Below are positions 23,768 to 35,600 of a stretch of 64,000 bases of DNA, piece after piece. The translations under genes were made by a program, and so were the position numbers. Every line of letters starts with the position of its first letter. The stretch's first letter is position 1. This DNA comes from Porites lobata. Taxonomy: Eukaryota > Cnidaria > Anthozoa > Scleractinia > Poritidae. Under the pieces are notes generated by a model. It saw nothing but the letters and a program-made list of their open reading frames with translations. It did no database searches and was not told the origin of the DNA. Location of the stretch: the NCBI GenBank assembly GCA_942486035.1, contig CALNXK010000043.1, positions 2,777,001-2,841,000 on the forward strand, given 5' to 3'.

Positions 23768-24005
23768 AAATACTTCCCAGAATCCAAAAACACTTCCCAG
23801 AATCCAAATATAGGTCCGAGAATCCAAAAGTGTTTTGGATTCTTAGAAGTGTTTTAATGGATTCTGGAAAGTGTTTTTGGATTCCGAGAAGTGTTTTAAT
23901 GGATTCTGGAAAGTGTTTTTGGATTCTGGGTTTTGGGACGTGTTTTGGATTCTGGGAAGTGCTTTGGATTCTGGGACGTGTTTTGGATTCGGGGAAGTGC
24001 TTTCT
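23768..24005. repeat. Minisatellite based on TTTTGGATTCTGGGAAGTG
   Basis: About nine imperfect units of roughly 19-26 bp (ggattctgggaagtgtttt with variants) run on plus. The first three units (23768-23830) are in inverse orientation, so the array starts with a head-to-head junction near 23830. Units are diverged by substitutions and small insertions. Confidence 0.8.
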
Positions 24006-24091
24006 CTCTACTAACTACCGTAAATTCATGGTGGTTCGGTGGTTCCCCCTTTCCGTAGCTTGACTGATATGTTTTAGCTATCAACATAACA

Positions 24092-24192
24092 AGACAGGAG
24101 TCTTCCTAGTTTGTTACACAGCCGTTTTTAGTGTTGTCACGCAACGACACTAAAAACGGCTGTGTAACAGACTAATGTCTTCCTGTCTCGCC
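24092..24192. mobile_element. Fold-back element, about 100 bp
   Basis: GTTACACAGCCGTTTTTAGT at 24113 is mirrored by ACTAAAAACGGCTGTGTAAC ending at 24168, with a short loop cacgcaac. Weaker similarity continues outward (gacaggagtcttcc versus the inverse of cttcctgtctc). It looks like a MITE with almost no interior. Confidence 0.7.
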
Positions 24193-25734
24193 GACAAAGT
24201 CAGCGATTCCCAAAAAGTTTATTAAACAGTTCCTTTTGGTAAAAACCTAACTGTATATTTAAAAACGCTGCGTTTTGAGAGTTGCATAAAACTCATTTTG
24301 CGAAAAAAAAATTTAATCATGTTTTGTTTCGAGCCCGAAATCAAATATTCGACTCAAAATCTAAATAACAAAAGCTCAGGTTCTAGCTAACAAACCAGCC
24401 TATTTTGCTAGTTTTCTCAGGTTATCTGCAAAAGTATTGAAACCTCTATCTTGAATGTTCAAGAAACGGGCCCCAGCCTGGAATGGGGAGAGCTGCCGAA
24501 TGTTACTAATATAAGTTTGAGAGGACGCGAGAGGAAAGTTCATGATGGATTATCCCATACTTCAAACAAACTTTACATATTCTCGACGCTCGCCCATATA
24601 CAGTCACGTGACAGACTCCTCCAGGTTCTCCGTTCGTTAATTATGACTAATTTTTTTACACCTTTCATGTCGGGCGCCTAATTAACTAAGATAACGGATC
24701 GCAACCAGTTATGAATTTTTGCATTTTATCTGTCGAAAAATTTTTCACTTGACGATCACTTGACTACTACTATGCTACTCGAGGCAGGCCAAACTACATA
24801 ATTATACGCTGAGCGATTTAATATATATTTAATACCTCCTGTATGTATAATTTTTCCGCTTCATGCACGTGAAATTGGAGCTGGACTTTGCTCTCGAGTT
24901 GAAAGCATATTAAAGAGCATTTCCGCGCTTTGATATAGCGCATTTGTCTTCTTGACGTGGCAGAAGTGTGACCTTAGCAAAGCATGGAAGAGGAGCGTCT
25001 TCGATATTAACAGGTTTTAAAGATTTCACAGGTAATCAGTGAGAATTAAGAACGAGTGCTTTATCTTTTAGGTGAATTATTCAAATACTCCCTATTTGTG
25101 GGGGAAGTATCTTTCTAATTTGTCATGGGTTACCATAGTCCATATTACCTTCAAAAGATGCCGCAGTTGGACTACACTTACACTACTGCGCTCATTTTTT
25201 TGTTGTTTTTCACATGGACACACGCCTTAGACTAATGTTTTCAAAAACCCAAGAACCGCGATAAAGTTTTATCGACTTGTGAGATTTTTGTGGCGTTAGG
25301 ATAAAAAGGTAGACATTGCTTCTCCTTGAAGGTGTACCGTACAGTCACGTGACAGAAAAACTTGCAACTCACAAAGTCAGATTTCTAAACTACTAAGTCT
25401 TTTTATTTCGATAGCATATGAGACTAATTAGTTTACGAAGTTCTCTTAGAAGGCTTGAGAAAACTCCCAGTTTACTTTGCTTAAAAGTTTTCCGGAATTT
25501 CCGAAAAGAAAGCTGAAAGTATACTGTTCGTTTTAAGGTCTCTTAAATCTGTCTGGTTGTCGGACATAAGATAATTTGCGGGACGTTTGTACGAAGACTA
25601 CTGTTTCCGCAATTTAATGCACATATCATCGCTAGGAAACCACGAAATGTCTTAGGCGTTTTACATCAAATTCAAAGTGGCTTCTGATACACAAGATTTT
25701 AAAAACCTAACATTTTGCGTTTCTACTAGGTTTT
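24193..25734. other. Gene-free AT-rich region
   Basis: No coding region, RNA or repeat family recognised. The word cagtcacgtgacag occurs twice (near 24600 and 25342), perhaps from another dispersed repeat. Confidence 0.4.
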
Positions 25735-25813
25735 TAGCCTGCGCGCAGACGAAATTAAACTCTGGTTAACTCCGGTACTAATCAGAGTTTAGTTATCGTC
25801 TGCACGCAGGCTA
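25735..25813. mobile_element. MITE, 79 bp, 9-bp TSD CTAGGTTTT
   Basis: TAGCCTGCGCGCAGACG and the inverse of TAGCCTGCGTGCAGACG bound a 79-bp piece. CTAGGTTTT flanks it exactly at 25726-25734 and 25814-25822. The size of the duplication and the TAGCCTG terminus match the element at 19435-19604. Confidence 0.8.
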
Positions 25814-26514
25814 CTAGGTTTTTGAATATATAGATGTTTCTCAAGATTTAACATTGTTTCGAAACAATAGCCGGTAGGAGCCTTGCAATAGGAAGAGCCT
25901 ATTGTTTTGATACAAAGAAGAAAGTAAAGTAGTGAAATATTTTGACCAGCCCTCTTTAGGCTGCATGGAAAATTACAAACTTGCCTTACATGCACTATGG
26001 ATACATCAACCTGCGATCAGGCGCTCTTTTTTCCGAGGGAGACCGAAAAACGGCGGACGGAGAAAGGGAAAAACCTCTTTGTTCGCATCTTCACATTGTC
26101 TTCCTCTGCAGCCGCTATAAATAGCGTCATGTTTTTAACGGTGCTGGAAGTCTGAGATGTGATCATTCAACCAAACAGAACGGGGCTCGAAGACCCTTTT
26201 GCCAATAACGACATTACATTCAATCAGAAAAAAGTCCAGATATCTGAACTACGGGTAGATGAATTGTAAGTAAATGTATCAGCCGTCCCTTCTTTCCTCT
26301 CCCCCCCCCCAACCCCCGAAGAAAAAGGGAAGAAGGGCTGCCTGATCGTGAGTTAGATCAAACCTGTCACAAGCCCAGTAAAACCTGTATAATATGATCA
26401 CGTGATAGTTACAGTAAGCATTGATTTAGAGCAGGAAAGGAATCCACTTTATATTTGAAAACCTTCTTACGTAACGAGGCTGTCTTCTTCGTGTCTCATC
26501 AATCGACATCAAGG

Positions 26515-26774
26515 CAGGGGCGGATCCAGGATTTTTCTTAGGAGGGTGTGCACCACTAACTGACTGATGACGTAAAAAGTTTTAAAAGCGAATACGAAGA
26601 AGAGGGCTTTTGACTAGGAAATAACATAATGTGAACTGCTGAGAATACATATCAAACGATAGAGCAGATTTTGTATGTCTGTCAAGCGACTGTACAGTGT
26701 TAATTAGAAAGCGGCCGCAGGTCATCCCAGGGGGGGTGCGCACCCCCTGCACCCTCCCCCTGGATCCGCCCCTG
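26515..26774. mobile_element. Non-autonomous DNA transposon, 260 bp, 5-bp TSD CAAGG
   Basis: Starts CAGGGGCGGATCCAGG and ends with the inverse CCTGGATCCGCCCCTG. CAAGG flanks both ends (26510-26514 and 26775-26779). CAGGGGCGGATCCAG-type ends are known from hAT-like MITEs in many animals. Noncoding interior. Confidence 0.8.
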
Positions 26775-26779
26775 CAAGG

Positions 26780-28471
26780 TAAGTTTAGTTCTCTTGAAAT
26801 TTGCCAAGAATTCTGAACGGATTTTGGTTTGCTAGCAAATTGTGGTCAACATATGCACACTTAGCGTGACTGAGTTTTCGTAACTTACCTTTTAGTTTAA
26901 CCTTCACAATTTAATAATTTCTGACTTCGGAACCAACAAAACTTACAATGGTACTTGAGATTGTTGATGTGTTCGTGTATGCGGTAATAATACGGCGTTT
27001 CGATTCTGGGTAAGGCCAAAAGTGCTTTGGGCGACCGCAACCACACTGGCCGTTCCAGTGCAAGGATCCGTAACTGGATGATTATAATTAGGGTGCGATT
27101 TAAGAACTAACGATTTTCTTTTATAAAAGAAACTTTATATGATTGGGCCCTCATGAAGCTTCGAGGCAAGACAATAAAAAAAATTTTAAAAGCTATATTT
27201 TTCTTTGGTCATTCGTGTTACTTGAAAGAAAGTACATGACGTGCATCTTTTAGACAAAAGATAAACACGCAATTAAATTTCTGATGTGTTTACTTAACTT
27301 TCTTGAAAGTTTCCGAACATGATCGCCGGTTGACCCATGAACAGAGTATAATGGTCTTTAGAGACCCATTTTAGCTGTCTGGTGTAGTCAAACGTGTCTG
27401 TTTCAGTGTTTCGTTTGGCAGGGATCGAGAGCCTTAAATTTTCGTGGTTTTAAACTGAAAAACTCATCGGACATACAAAAACATTTATTTGTCTTGATGC
27501 CGGATAAAAAATAATGTGCTAATCAGACCTGTTAACCCGTAGCGGTTTTTTGGGGCTTAACAAACAGATTTTACTGCCAGTCCCAATCGATTGACACTAG
27601 AATGCGGAAGTTCTTAGTTTTCCGTATTTCCTTGATGTGAACAGACTTGTTATTGCCCCAGGGATTTACTTCATACTTTGCTCATTGCTGAAAAATTACA
27701 TTCTAACACGAAAGAATTGATTCTAGACAACCCTTTCTTCAAAACATACTTGTACTTAAAACGAATTAAAAACAAGAACGTGGGACTTGGGACTTATGGT
27801 GACCTAGACCTGTTACAAATAACTTTGTAACAAAATCCATGTCAGCACTTGAATCGAGCGTCTTCTCACGTCACTTGTAAGCAGGAAGTTTTAAAAATGA
27901 ACTTGTATTACAATTCACATTCCTTAAAAGCTACGACGGAAAAACGATATCGTTGGTTTCCTCTTATCAATATTAGAGAGTACACGAATGGCGCGAGTAG
28001 AGTGACTCTTTAATAATTGATTGTTTGGCTCGTAGATCTAAGTAAGGTAAGTCTTATTCTCTAGAACTATTTCTACCTTATTTGGTACAGCAGTTTGGGT
28101 GATTCAGTTTAATGTATTTATAAATCCCTCTGATGGTGATCGCAAGTGCCCGCGATTATCCCAACTTGACTGATTTTTCGTAACGTCAGAGGCCTCGACA
28201 TATTTTAATTACCTAATTTTGATTTAATTACTGATATATCGTCTCAAACCCCGCCTTTAATTTTCCTAGGCACTGACTTCCAGAAAATAAGTAAACCTGC
28301 GATGTTTCAAGGAGCCTGAACATATACGTGGCAAAAACAAAAATTATGCAAGCATTGCAAAACAGGATTTACGTCACCACTCGTAAAAAAGTAAAATATT
28401 AAATTACAAAGACGTTTCGTCTTAACTGAGCATGGCACCGGAAGATTAGATAACATGAGCAAACCGTATTT
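26780..28471. other. Gene-free region
   Basis: AT-rich, with no open frame of note. Two splice-donor-like words (caaggtaagttta at 26775 and taaggtaagtctt near 28044) could belong to noncoding exons of the TNF-receptor-like gene downstream, but nothing confirms it. Confidence 0.35.
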
Positions 28472-28665
28472 TAGACCACGAGTAGTCCCCCATTTTTCCT
28501 CAGGTATAGTAGAGCGAGCGACACGCGAGCGCGCGTGAAAATCACCCCACGCGAGAAAAGGCGACCCGCGTGTCGCCTTTTCTCGCGTGGGGTGATTTTC
28601 ACGCGCGCTCGCGTTTCGCACAGTCTACTATCCCTGAGGAAAAATGGGGGACTACTCGTAGTCTA
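28472..28665. mobile_element. Long-hairpin MITE, 194 bp, 9-bp TSD ACCGTATTT
   Basis: Two arms of about 95 bp are near-perfect inverse copies, from TAGACCACGAGTAGTCCCCC at the left to the inverse of TAGACTACGAGTAGTCCCCC at the right. They meet at gcgacccgcgtgtcgc with almost no loop. ACCGTATTT flanks both ends (28463-28471 and 28666-28674). The 9-bp duplication and TAG terminus fit a Mutator-like MITE. The RNA would fold into a very stable hairpin. Confidence 0.85.
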
Positions 28666-29301
28666 ACCGTATTTGTTCTGGTTTTGACGGTGCATATGAA
28701 ATTACAAACATCTCCATGGATAAACAAAAACGGAAAGTTATTCATATGTTGTTACGTAACCATACAAGAGGGATTGTTGCATTTTATTCGAATTAATTAA
28801 GTGCGCCTCTATGTTTTCTTTCTAGGTTTCTCTGTAGTGGGGATTGGAAAGGAGGCAGACTTGAAACTGGGTGGCAGTAGAATTAACAAGTACAGAACGC
28901 TATTAAGAAGGTCGAGAACGGATTTTACGTTAAATATTGACTGACACTCCCAGAGTCTCTAAATACTAAATACCACCCAGTCCGCCACACCAACCCTAAT
29001 GCAAAAACCCTAGAGACAAGGTTGTAATTATCTAACAAAAAGACAAAGTTGTGGCTGTCCCTTGAGTCAGAAAGAACCGGTCGCCCAGGACTAACCTCAG
29101 TTAAATCAAACGTGGTGTTGAGAGCGAGGAAAAAAAGCTGGATAGAGGATTTTACGCTTTTTCGCACAGACTACTGAATCTTTTAGAGACTGAATAAGGG
29201 ACTACTTACGTAACCTTTCCTAAACTTTAAATAACGAATAGTAGAAAAACAATTCACCCAGACATTTTTTCCCCACAGGATTTCCAACCGAAACCTAACA
29301 T

Positions 29302-31376
29302 ATGGCCGAGAGTATTCTTGTTCCCTCTGTGCTGCTATCTTTGATGATTGCTGGTAAGACCATTTTACAACTACTTCTCCTTGAAGCATTGTTTTAATGA
29401 AAACTTGTGTTGATCTTAATTGCGGGTAAATACATTGGAAATGCATCCGTTTAGTCACTTTTCGTTTTACCCGCGATAACGGCAAGGAAATTAAGGACAA
29501 GGAAATAACGGCAAGGAAATTATTGACTTGAAATGGCTTTGCAGGCTACTTACCCAGTGGTATGAGGCATGAGTAAAGGCTAGTTAGCGCTCTTGTTCTA
29601 ACACTCATTTCTTTATTATAGGCGTTAGCCCCTTCTGTCAAGACAATGATATCACCGTCAAAGATGAGGCTCTCGATGGATACAAGTGCAAGAAATGTCT
29701 AACATGCCCAGCGGGGGAGGGGCTGTCAGTCAACTGCGGGGACGTCATTACCTCTCAAACACCTATTAAATGCCAGTCTTGTGTTCTCGGTGAAACGTAT
29801 TCGGGTGGAAATCAAGCTGGCGCATGCAAGATTTGCGACCCTTGTGATGAGTACCAGGAAACTATCAAAGCTTGTACTCTGACATCAAATGCAATTTGTG
29901 GCAACTGCAAGCATGGGGCCTACTTTGACAACATAGTGGGAAGGTGCAAGCCATGTTCTCCATGCTGTAACGATAGCAAAGATATATTAGAGACCGCATG
30001 TCAAGTCCCTGGGGTCGCGGCAAACATGCGGTGTAACTTTGTGCGATCTGAGAAGTGCGCAAAGGTAGCCGTGAGGAACGTAAGCACCAGCCCCTCGCCA
30101 ACACAGCGCCCGACTCCATCAACCACCGTCATATCAAGGCCAACGACAATGCCCACAATAAAGAAGTTAGATAAACCGTCAGTTCTTAGTGCCTCATCTG
30201 CCCCATCCTCCCACTTTATTGGTATCGTTGCAGGTGTTCCTACCGGTGTCGTGGCATTAGCTGTTATCCTTTTTTTATTTTGCTACTGTAAAAAAAGGAG
30301 AAACCGTCAGACCAAAACTGGCTTGCACACCGTGGAGAATGAACGTCATGAAGTTGGGCTTGAGCAACATCTTCTGATTGTGGCTACACCAGAACAAGAG
30401 TCTCCTTACCAGTCCCCGATGTTACCTGTTGAGGAGACTTGCAAAAATCCACTACCTATACAAGATTCCCAGCCACCAGCCTGTTCTGATTCAAAAGGTA
30501 ACCTGGATCTTGTTATATAATCAGAGACTTAAGTCATTCCATGGGCCAAAACTGAACGAAGTACTGACTCCGCAGTCTTTATCTTATAATAAATAGAATA
30601 GAATACGTGCAGCCTCTATGTATTCTGGAAAGAACAAATGACCTCGTGTATGACTGGAGAGATTAGAAACGAAAACGAGATGTTTCGTTTAGGGGGAAAC
30701 GCCCTTGTGTGCACGCGTGCCTAACCCGTCCCCTGTCGTCTCTATTTGAATCGTACGCGAAGGACAGAGCGAGACTATAACACGAAAAGTGGACCGAAGA
30801 AAGCTCTGGTGAGCGAACACATGGTAAAACAGGGTGGTCACTTACTAGCGCTTCATAAACAAAAAAACAAACGAAATTAATATTGAATGAGTATCTTTAT
30901 ATCTGATATAGACATGGCTAAACTTTACGTCTAATTTTTTATACCAAAACAGTAACCCCCAGGCCCTGTGACAGGTCCTTGCCACCAGGCTAAGTGGTCG
31001 TTATAAAAATGACCTTAAACTTTTACAAATACAATGCGCGACCGTCAGCCCCGAGGGGATGTTTCTCTGAAGAGATACGTTACAAAAAAAGTTTTTTTTT
31101 TGGCCACACCACGTTCCTCATTCTTTTCGAAAAGTGCGGTGGGTTCCTTTACGTCCCACATGAACTGATCAGTGAAAGTGCTTCTAGTTTCGAGAAACTA
31201 GAAGAATAAGAGACTTTTTAAGTTTTTTAATTGAGCAACTCTTTCTGTCATTTCTTTGTTTAGATTTCAAAACTTCCCAGTCATATATAGACCCTCCGAG
31301 TATGCTCTCCATTGAAGACTACAAAGAGACCGCGGCAACCTCCAGGAAGACTGGTGACGAGCAGGACAGAGTATGA
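29302..31376 (+). CDS. TNF-receptor-superfamily-like membrane protein, no death domain
   Basis: Three exons: 29302-29353 (signal peptide), 29622-30497 and 31264-31376, all with phase-1 junctions (donors GTAAGA and GTAACC; acceptors ATTATAG and TGTTTAG), giving 346 residues. Residues 1-17 are a hydrophobic leader. Residues about 20-165 are Cys-rich with CRD-like spacing (CKKCLTCP, CQSCVLGETY, CKICDPCDEY, CGNCKHGAYF, CKPCSPCC). A Ser/Thr/Pro stalk follows (about 170-214), then one membrane span (about 216-240, GIVAGVPTGVVALAVILFLF), a KKRRNR stop-transfer and a 100-residue tail. The tail has PEQE (274-277), which fits the P-x-Q-E TRAF-binding consensus, and no death domain. It is probably a cell-surface receptor for a TNF-family or related ligand that signals through TRAFs. 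The subfamily cannot be fixed by eye. Confidence 0.83.
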
Positions 31377-32602
31377 CGTTTATATCTGTGGACGTTTCTT
31401 ACAATCGTCGCAGTCAAATATTTTGTTACGGAAGTCTTAAGTTGGTTTTAATTTATCTTTGAAAATATTTCTGGAATGATAGTTATATGTTAAGAGGAAC
31501 ATAATAATTTGTCAAAGATAATTTAATGTGACGTCAAGGCGGGTAAATTTTGAGGTAATATTTTTAAAAAAAAATTGTTGAAGTATTTAACATCACCACT
31601 GTCTTTGTTAAATTTGCTTTTATCACACTTCATTTATTTGATGACCTAGTGTATGTGGAATGTTATTAAAATTGCCTTCAAATAACGAAAACTCTTTTTA
31701 ATGATGTTCGTGATTTTTTAAACGTTCCTCTTTGGGAAACAAGACTATTTTTAAATCATCGTAGGGTGACACACAGGGTAGCCCCGGTTGTATGCACAGA
31801 ATCGAATGAATAAATCTGAGTAATGACATAATTTTATTTGCTATTTTGATTTCCTTTTTTTGTTTTGATCAGCAAAAAAGACAATTCTTCGTTAATATTA
31901 CTTATGAATACCGATTTATCTTTGCTCAGATTTTTAAAACCAATAAATGGTTAACGCGACAATGTTTACCATATTTTTCATAATTACTGGGAACAATAAA
32001 GATTTTGGAATTACTATGGTAGCCAGAACCATATCAAACACCTTGTGGAATCACAACATCGTCATTTTCACGTACAATTTGCTTGGATACTGCACTCTAA
32101 TACTTTATATTAATTATACAGTGAGAAATGTCCATTTCCATTTCAGTCAACTCAAACTGGACACCAGCTGATTTGACTAAGCATGCGCAATAGACTGGCC
32201 AAGAATAGGCCACTATTAGTCATAGCTAGTTACTACGGTAGACTCTCAGCGCTGACAAGTACGGACATTGAACTGGCCCTAACCTGATCCAACGCTGGAA
32301 TTTAGCTAAAATAAAGACTGCACATACGCGCTTTAGTTACTTGTTATAGCTAAAGGGGTGCTTTGACCACACTAGCATAAAAGCACTCGATATTAACTTA
32401 GCTGTAGTGGCGTTTCAGTGGATAATCACCAAACTATGGTATGCGTTCTTGTCACTTTTCCGTACGTTATATTTTTTGTACTCTTGTATGACAGACATAT
32501 TTTACAAGGTGGTACACTGGCCACCAGGTTAAACAAGTTCGATGTTTTACTTTCTACTGTGTTAACTGTCAGTCTTTTTGAAGTGTCTTTAGTGTTCCTT
32601 AA
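31377..32602. other. Convergent intergenic region
   Basis: Lies between the 3' ends of the TNF-receptor-like gene (plus) and the ABC transporter (minus). AATAAA at 31809-31814 is a plausible poly(A) signal for the former. No gene or repeat seen. Confidence 0.5.
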
Positions 32603-35600
32603 TCATGACGGACATTGATTTCCATATAAGTGGGCAAAATAACCATCGTTCCTCCTCAGCAAGACTTCCGGTTTGTCCAGCTCGACAATCTTTCCTCGCT
32701 CCAGGACCATGACGCGGTCATAGTCGATAATCGTACTCAGTCGATGTGGGATAGTGATGACAGTGCAATCAATAAACCAGGTACGGATCACTTCCTGGAT
32801 AAGACGATCAGTACGATAATCCACGCTGGATGTAGCTTCATCTATTATCACGATCTTGCTTTTGTGTAGCAGTGCACGCGCAAATGAGATCAACTGTCTT
32901 TCGCTGGGACCCAATGTCGCGCTACAGTCCGCGAGGTCCTGGTACAACTGTTTTGGAAGACTCTCTACCCAGGACTTTAAGTGGCACTTCTCTAGTACTT
33001 CCCAGACTTCCCTCTCGCTGTGGTTTAGAAACGGATCGACGTTCATGCGCAGTGAACCCATGAAGAGAATTGGTTCCTTAGTGATAATTGACATGCCGCG
33101 CCTGCTTGCTTGAAGCTCAAGGTTGTTTATCCTAACACCGTCAATTGTGACCTTTCCTCCGCATTCTGGCATTCGAAAAAGAGCATTCACGATGGATGAT
33201 TTACCGGTACCCGGTCGTCCAGCAATGCCCAACTTTTCCCCAGGCTGCACTGTGAAGGAGATATCTTTCAGAACTCTTGATCCTTCTCTGCTGTAACTCA
33301 AAGAAACACATTCAAAACTGATTCCACCATCTTTAGGCCATGGTATTGGAGGCTGAATCTCGATCGCGTACCCAGGCTCCCGTTCGATCTCAGAGCAGGC
33401 CAGGTTACGATCCACAGCACTCATGTAGTTTTCTACTTCTGCACAGCGTTTGATGCCATTCTGTGACATGTCAAGTGACAGCTGCAGGGCGTAGATCAGC
33501 GATAGAATTGTAAGCGCTGAAAAACCAAAGAAATTGAAAGAGCCAGTTTCTTTCGGCCTTTAACTGGAAGTAGTTTAAAGGTTAGAGGCACAGCCTACGG
33601 TAATGATACGTACCTGCATCTAACTTGACGTAAAATGCTCCAGCGGTTACTGCAATCACGAACACCGCGCACACCATGTCGAGGCGGAACCCGATCCAGC
33701 CCCCGCAAGAAATGTTCGTGGAGCATCCTTGACTGTGAGAGTCCTGGTAACTGAGTTAAAATCAAATAAATCACTTGGTAAGGATTTTTAATTCTAAATC
33801 TTTCGTTCAAAACATTTCTGTCTTCTGGATTAGCTTGCGCTGTGAGCCGTGCAAGAGAAACAACAAAAATTTTTACAAACCCATAGAAGCCCTCCGTAAA
33901 GGCTTTCTGCATGCTGTGCGTCCTAATTGTCACCAGTCCAGTCAGCGTCTCGGAGAAATGACCAACCACCGGTCTGCGGCAACTAATCTCCAGTTTCCTA
34001 ACCTGGCGCGCGGTCTTTAGGTAGTAGCTCCAGAAAATGATAAATAAAACAAACAGCGGACCTCCCACCAGAAACACGCATGGGTTGAGAATTACAGGAA
34101 GCAAGAAGACTGAAATAGCGAACAATGTTATCTGAATCGAGACTAAGAACACACTCGGAAGAAGCTCATCCATACAACCGATATCTTTAGAGAAGCGATT
34201 CAAAATACTTGTTGTTGGATGTGTGTCAAAGAAGGCGATTGGCGCTTGAAGCACAGAAACAATCATCTTTTGATGGAGACGTTCAGAGGAGCGAAGAGTT
34301 GTGGCGAAGAAAAATGATGCGCGTAAAATTGTCAGCATAAAAACTCCACCCACCATAGCAGCATAAATGTACCAGCTCGTTTGATCCAAGGACAGACGTG
34401 ACGCAAATTCACTCATGCGCAGTAACCAAATATCCGGGACAAGAATAGCCCCTGTTAGACAAAAGTAAAATAAAGCTTATAATATTCTTAAATAGATCTA
34501 ACTTGCGTTATTTTCGCATTTTCCTTCCATTCTATTCCGAAGAGAAAAGAAGTGCTAGGAACTTCGAAGTTGGCGCACACAAAACCGCTACCCTCAATAG
34601 CAATGTACTTGGGCCTTGCGAATGAAAATAGTTATTATAACTTGCGAGGCCTGTCCATTCTTACGGACTCTTATGCATGTTTACAAAACTTTGATCAGAG
34701 TTAATCTTCTAGTGGTAAAGGGTACTTACCTTGAACACAGAAGGTAAAAATAGCAAAAACAACCAGGAAAGGAAGACAAGCGCCGTTTCTAAGATATTTC
34801 CAGTACACTGTTAAGGAAACAGGCCCCATCATTTCTTCTTCTTCAAACAGGTTTGACCGTGTTCGGTATTTTTCTTGGATTTCTTCCTCTATCACAAACT
34901 CCACGGTTTTATTCACAGGAATTTTTCTTTCCGGTTCTGTTAATCTTCCTGGCGAATGAAGCTTAACAGATCTGTAACCCATAACTTGTGAGGTCACTTC
35001 ATTTATTATGGTCCCTGCTCGCATGGTCAGGATTTGATCCACTCTCTCCACGAACTGCAACTGACGGCTCACGAGAATACGGACTCGCTTTGATAGTAGT
35101 CCACAAATGCATTTGGCGAAAACCTGTTCAGCTACTCTAGGTTCTACTGCACATAAAGGATCATCCAAAAGATAGATGTCAGCGTCTGAATATGCTGCTC
35201 TAGCGATGCCAATACGAGCTTGCTGATCTTGCGACAAAGTAAATCCATTGCTTCCTATAATTGTAAGGTCGCCATCAGAGAGCTTGTCGATGTCCTTTTG
35301 CAAGTTACAGGCATTGACTATAGCTTGATACCTGAACGGGTTATATTGCTTTCCAAATACAATGTTTTCCCTTAGGGTGTCGCTAAACACCCATGGAGTC
35401 TGTGGCACGTATGCGATCTTTCCGACGCTTGAGATCTGTCCCTCAGTTGGAGGGAGTTCCCCAAGAATGGCCGCAAGGAGAGAGGACTTCCCACATCCCG
35501 CTGGACCATTAATAAGGGTCAGTTCTTTAGCGGTGGTCCTAAATGTTACATTTCTCAATGCTATTGATCTATTCCCACTTCCCCAATAACAGGATACATT

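Noticed and set aside
29302..31376. TNF-receptor gene as a death receptor
   Set aside because: The full cytoplasmic tail, including the last exon, has no death-domain helix pattern.
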